Of a stretch of DNA of 64,000 nucleotides, positions 60,988 through 64,000 are shown one piece after another. The stretch covers positions 11,719,512 to 11,783,511 of the forward strand of contig CM032809.1 in NCBI GenBank assembly GCA_019155185.1, written 5' to 3'. The notes under the pieces were generated by a model, which worked only from the letters and a program-made list of their open reading frames with translations, did not search any database and had not been told where the DNA came from. The translations under genes and the position numbers were made by a program. Every line of letters begins with the position of its first letter. Positions within the stretch are counted from its first letter, which is position 1. The DNA comes from Beaufortia kweichowensis. Taxonomy: Eukaryota > Chordata > Actinopteri > Cypriniformes > Gastromyzontidae.

Positions 60988-61693
60988 GTAAGACTTAAAA
61001 CCAATAGTACATTGTGTACAATTTAGCAGATTTGACAAAACCTCTTTCATAACAGTCAGCCAATTAATATTGTTTTGTTTATATCAATTAAAATGTAAAA
61101 TATAACCACACAAAACAACTATTCAGCTTTGCAAAGCAATACAAAATATGATCAGAAAATGTGAGGTTGTTTCTCTTAATAGGGGAAATTCTTACTTTAA
61201 CTTATATTTGGGTTGTGTTAATGTTTTGTACAAGCAGTACAAGATGTCTATCGTATCATATGCATCAGAGGTCCTTTTTCACATAACTGTGCTTTATATT
61301 GCACAACTAGTTCAGTTCTGTTTGAATTAGTTTCCTCTATAGCCCTTAAACTCTCCTATTTCAATTACGTAAAAAGAAGAACCAAAATGTGAAAAAGGAA
61401 CCAAAAGTTCTAATAAAGGAAATCACGTTGTTGAGGCAAAATGTTTTTTAATGTGTGACGGTTTGGCAAGAAGAGAAAAGACACTGAAACACAAAAAAAT
61501 CCAGAATAATTTGGCATTGTGCTAATCTGACATTATCAGAATGTTTTCCATGTTGTAATGCCTCTGCGGTGTTTGTTTATGTCATGGAGCTTTGTGTAAA
61601 CCATCACTTCCTTAAAGTCTTGAATCAAGCAAGTGTCAGTGTTGTGTGTGTTTTTGACCCCTTGTTTTCTTCTTTAAATTTTCTTCACGCAAG

Positions 61694-61755
61694 GCTTCAC
61701 CACAGTCCTCTCATTCGAATCTGACTAGCGCGGAGCACAGGGAAAACGTAAGCAG
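61694..61755 (+). CDS. Candidate RGS-domain gene, second coding exon
   Basis: 62 nt; acceptor cacgcaag, donor gtaata; phase fits both neighbours. Encodes ASPQSSHSNLTSAEHRENVS, a Ser-rich linker. Confidence 0.55.
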
Positions 61756-61974
61756 GTAATATTATATAATGATCTTTGATACAATCTCCAGTTACCACAC
61801 AGTACAGTATGTGAGTTCATTTTTGTTTTCGCTTCTGGACAGCCTCTAATCTTTTGTCTGTTCTAGTTTCAAAACAACTCATCTCCAGGCCCTTTTTTTG
61901 GCCCACTGTTATTGATTCCACACATTTTTGCTGAATATCTGTCACGGATTCTCTAACCCTCTTGTTTCTCTCAG

Positions 61975-62105
61975 TGCGAAGGAGAGGCGCTCGCGAATGC
62001 CTTTCCTGAGACAGTGGAGTCAGGTGGGTCATGGCAAATCTGAGCTCAACAGGAAAGAGATGGAACATTGGGCCACGTCCCTCGATGCTTTAATGGACAG
62101 CAGAG
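61975..62105 (+). CDS. Candidate RGS-domain gene, third coding exon
   Basis: 131 nt; acceptor tttctctcag, donor gtgagc. Encodes AKERRSRMPFLRQWSQVG, then ELNRKEMEHWATSLDALMDS and R plus a split Gly codon. W..S.D.L....G is the start pattern of an RGS domain (compare W.ESFD.LL...G), which would continue in exons beyond the window. RGS proteins speed GTP hydrolysis by G-alpha. Confidence 0.6.
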
Positions 62106-64000
62106 GTGAGCGCTCAGTCAGTCACTTTTTTGACAATGATACGGAGAGGGCCACACCGTGTCTAATAAGAACAGTTAATACAAATGGTTAATGTAGGTCA
62201 TTCATTGAACACTTCATTATGTGCAGTTTCTGTGGTTTCGTGGTGGAATGCATCTATTAGATAATTAAAAAGCTTTGAAACCGCTTCCGCTTAAAGGGAT
62301 AGTTCACCCAAATATGAAAATTCTTTCATGATTTACTCACCCACATGCCATGCCAGCTGTATATTGCCTTACCAAAAATTTAGGAAGAAAATAATATTGT
62401 GGGATTCATTATATGGGATTCAGTATAATGGGCAATTCGAAGCAAATGTCAATCTGATGGTTTTCTCAATAGATCAACATTTTGTGGTTCAAATACCCAT
62501 GTGAGGTCTCTTAAAGTTTTTAAATCATGATTTGTCGTAGTCAGGGAAAGTGTTGTTGTCAGAATTGTCACATCCTTAACGGTCCATATTCCTTAAATGC
62601 AAACATGAAAAATAAAATAACTATTTTATGTTTTTTGAAGAGCCATTCCTTCTGTATTTGTTAAGTTAAAGTTAAACATTTTGAATCTCGTATAAGAAAT
62701 TAACATTTGACATTGTAATACAAAAGTATTTACTCGTGTTTAACTGAAGAAAGGAAGTCATATACAGCTGATGTGGCATGAGGGTTATGCTAAGGAACTA
62801 ATGTTGATATTCTTTAAAAATACCACAGTGCTACTTGTGAGAGGTTGTCAAGGTGTTGCTAATGTGTTCTTAGTGGTTTCTAGGTTGTTACTTATGGTTA
62901 AATTCAAGATCAAACAGATTGCAAAACTTAAAATAACACACACCTTCCCTTAAAATGTAATCAAAATAATGTAGTAAACCCTTTTTATAAAAATGTAATC
63001 AAGTTATGTTTATGTATATCATTGCATGCAGCTTTTGCTGTGTAAACAATGTGCTCATAAATACCGGATGCTGTCATGCTTGTCTTCATACCACACGTCA
63101 TGTTTCCACTGTGATTACTGCATTTACCTGTGTAATGATTAACACTGAGTTCACTCAGGCAGAACACTTAACTACATACGCAAGTTCTGTTTTGGGAAGA
63201 TGGGTATGGACCTAAACGAATTTTGTCTTTTGTTGGTCTCTTTGTTTTTGTTCTGTCAATCCCTTTATGGGAAGCAATTCGTCAGTATGACAGTGTCTCA
63301 TAAAATCTAATAATACACTGGCAGGAACAGCGGGGACAGACAGACGTTTGATCAAAGTTTGATGTGGAATTTGGTTCACTCGGCTTTAGTGTTACTTTGG
63401 AAATACCGTACAGTACACAATAGTGTTTCACATCCCCAAATCATGTCACATTTTAGCCACATCTGTGATCTTGACTTTCTCCATTGTGTGCTACAACTTA
63501 AAATAATTAGTATGTGTTAGTCAATATGTGTGTTGAATTCATTGATATTCAGTTCTTTAGATGTTTTAACTAGTTTTGTAGTTATTTTTGCACACTACTT
63601 GTCATTTTGTACTTTTTTTTAGTCTTTGAAGAGTCAAACTTTCTCTATTTGTTGGATATTTTTGCTTCTGGTTTGTGCATTTTAATTCACAGAAATCCTG
63701 CAAAGTATGTTGCCTCTCAGTAACGTGTTTTTTTTTGTCACATCCATAACGCATAAATATTTCCTTTTCCTGTAAATGGATAACTTGTGCATTTACTTGT
63801 GTATTTTCCTAATGTCTGGATTCTATCAACATGGTTTTAGTCAAATATAAACAGATGATTCAATATATTGGTAATGAATACATTCTGTGAGAAAGGTTTG
63901 ACTAAAAAACATCACATCCATAATGCTGAAATTTCCCTGATAGCTAATCTGTGGATATGCTAAACTTGCATGTGAACCATTTGCTGAACTGGTGTGTTGT
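62106..64000 (+). other. Intron of the RGS-like gene (continues)
   Basis: Holds the left half of a foldback MITE at 62,290-62,380; otherwise AT-rich with no exon recognised. Confidence 0.55.
62290..62380 (+). mobile_element. Foldback MITE, left half
   Basis: CTTAAAGGGATAGTTCACCC then TTACTCACCCACATGCCATG; truncated after 90 bp. Confidence 0.75.

Overview
The window is vertebrate nuclear DNA from a teleost, most likely a cyprinid (zebrafish-like). The evidence is small phase-consistent exons in large AT-rich introns, long GA/CT/TA microsatellites, several cyprinid-type foldback MITEs including the TTAAAGGGATAGTTCACC type, and gene content matching the vertebrate ADCY2 - C5orf49/CFAP90 neighbourhood.

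Layout. (1) 1-52,090, plus strand: most of an adenylate cyclase type 2 gene (adcy2). Twenty-three coding exons can be read from 2,365 to the stop at 51,817, about 959 codons, covering transmembrane segment 4 onward, both catalytic halves and the C-terminus. The first exons lie upstream of the window. (2) The 21-kb intron between the two metal-binding exons of the C1 domain (12,066-33,025) carries the main feature: a head-to-tail array of about 88 intron-containing tRNA-Leu genes and relics, all on the adcy2 strand, one every 212-233 bp. About 25 look fully intact with anticodon CAA. Others are point-mutated, indel-bearing or truncated. One otherwise intact copy has anticodon UAA and one has CUA, which would read the UAG stop codon. 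The array has higher-order duplications of about 0.82, 2.37 and 8.27 kb, and decayed copies at both edges. (3) 52,871-53,841, minus strand: three exons encode all of a 136-residue CFAP90 (C5orf49) homologue, convergent with adcy2. (4) 54,900-59,430: a small duplicated locus with one single-exon gene (57,270-57,989) whose 239-residue protein has three internal repeats and is not recognised. Its upstream region is present in part three times. (5) 59,600-64,000, plus strand: the first three coding exons of a gene that appears to enter an RGS domain at the third exon and continues past the window.

How the parts relate. adcy2 makes cAMP at the plasma membrane and cfap90 encodes an axonemal protein; they are neighbours by conserved synteny, not by pathway. 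The tRNA array is a Pol III system with internal promoters and its own T-run terminators inside a Pol II gene, so it does not need adcy2 transcription. Introns and spacers otherwise hold microsatellites, a 138-bp minisatellite, foldback and TIR DNA elements, and unremarkable AT-rich sequence. Protein identifications rest on recognising conserved motifs and splice phases; no database search was possible.
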